The translations under genes and the position numbers were made by a program. Of a stretch of DNA of 5,300 bases, positions 4,929 through 5,300 are shown piece after piece. Each line of letters opens with the position of its first letter. The stretch's first letter is position 1. The stretch spans positions 1-5,300 of the forward strand of contig DMZB01000286.1 in assembly GCA_003482405.1 (NCBI GenBank), written 5' to 3'. The notes beneath the pieces were generated by a model that saw nothing but the letters and a program-made list of their open reading frames with translations, was not told where the DNA came from and did not search any database. This stretch comes from Lactobacillus sp. (GTDB lineage: Bacteria > Bacillota > Bacilli > Lactobacillales > Lactobacillaceae).

Positions 4929-5300
4929 ATGCTTTCAGAGCAAACAATCAGAGATATTTTATCAGAGCCCCAGTTTGGTCATCAGGCAGCAATTCTTTCA
5001 CGGCATTTGAAAGAACCACTTGCAGATGCCAGTCAAGACCTGATTTTGGAGCTGTTGGAACACAGGTTGAAAAGTTGGTCAGATTTGCAGACCGAAGCCG
5101 CTATCATGCGAGAGTTGCCCGATCTTCAATGGCGAATAGTCTACGCACGTAAAGACGTAGAGCGCAGGCAATGGCACAGCGAGAAAGTTGAAGCTGACAA
5201 GGCAGACATGTTGGGTTTAACAATTCCGCCAGATCCGCACAGTGAGCAAGAAATGAATGAGGCAGTCGAGCGAGCCAATTCAATTATTCATAATCGTCAG
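4929..5300 (+). CDS. Unrecognised soluble protein, 3' end outside the window (at least 124 aa)
   Basis: The frame is open for 124 codons from ATG 4929 to the window end, with no stop. It begins immediately after the TAA of the membrane protein (4926-4928), with no gap and no clear ribosome site, so translation by coupling or re-initiation is likely. The protein starts MLSEQTIRDILSEPQFGHQA and is rich in charged and helix-forming residues, including LILELLEHRLKSW and a run with DVERRQWHSEKVEADKAD. No membrane segment, zinc site or nucleotide motif is visible. The predicted all-helical character fits many phage structural, packaging or regulatory proteins, but I cannot assign a family. The unbroken frame, operon position and codon use like the neighbours support it as a real gene. 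Confidence 0.75.
   Translation, partial: MLSEQTIRDILSEPQFGHQAAILSRHLKEPLADASQDLILELLEHRLKSWSDLQTEAAIMRELPDLQWRIVYARKDVERRQWHSEKVEADKADMLGLTIPPDPHSEQEMNEAVERANSIIHNRQ

Overview
The window looks like the replication control and origin region of a mobile genetic element, such as a phage, phage satellite or plasmid-like replicon. The host is probably a low-GC Gram-positive, most likely a lactic acid bacterium. This rests on strong AGGAG-type ribosome binding sites, a consensus sigma-A promoter, U-tailed intrinsic terminators, moderately AT-rich codon use and tightly packed phage-like genes. Genus and element type cannot be fixed from this sequence alone. All recognisable genes are on the + strand.

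Layout. Positions 1-628 have no convincing gene. They hold GATA-rich direct repeats (155-180), a near-consensus promoter (218-246), two perfect 20-bp direct repeats just downstream of it (284-326), and a leader of about 375 nt with several possible hairpins, ending in front of a 78-aa XRE/Cro-type regulator (629-865). Positions 866-1041 are a structured gap. On the minus strand they carry a candidate promoter, three hairpins and a good intrinsic terminator, which together suggest a short antisense RNA of about 97 nt. Positions 1042-3225 encode a 727-aa replication protein with a primase-like N-terminus and a VapE/VirE-family P-loop ATPase, closed by a strong terminator (3246-3281).

Positions 3282-4163 have no well-supported gene. 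They contain a dense iteron array: 19 exact copies of GTGTCC/GGACAC between 3378 and 3780. It is followed by AT-rich DNA, and I infer that this is the replication origin served by the upstream protein. A new operon then starts from a TATAAT box (4123-4128): an HNH homing-type endonuclease (4164-4718), a 68-aa two-helix membrane protein (4722-4928), and an unrecognised soluble protein that runs off the window (4929 to beyond 5300).

Working model (inference). The XRE protein and/or the antisense RNA tune expression of the primase-helicase, which binds the iterons, opens the neighbouring AT-rich DNA and primes replication. A rep gene followed directly by an iteron origin resembles the Gram-positive phage-satellite (SaPI/PICI) plan. 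An antisense RNA against the rep leader would be more typical of plasmid copy-number control. Finding both around a primase-VapE gene is the most interesting feature of the window.
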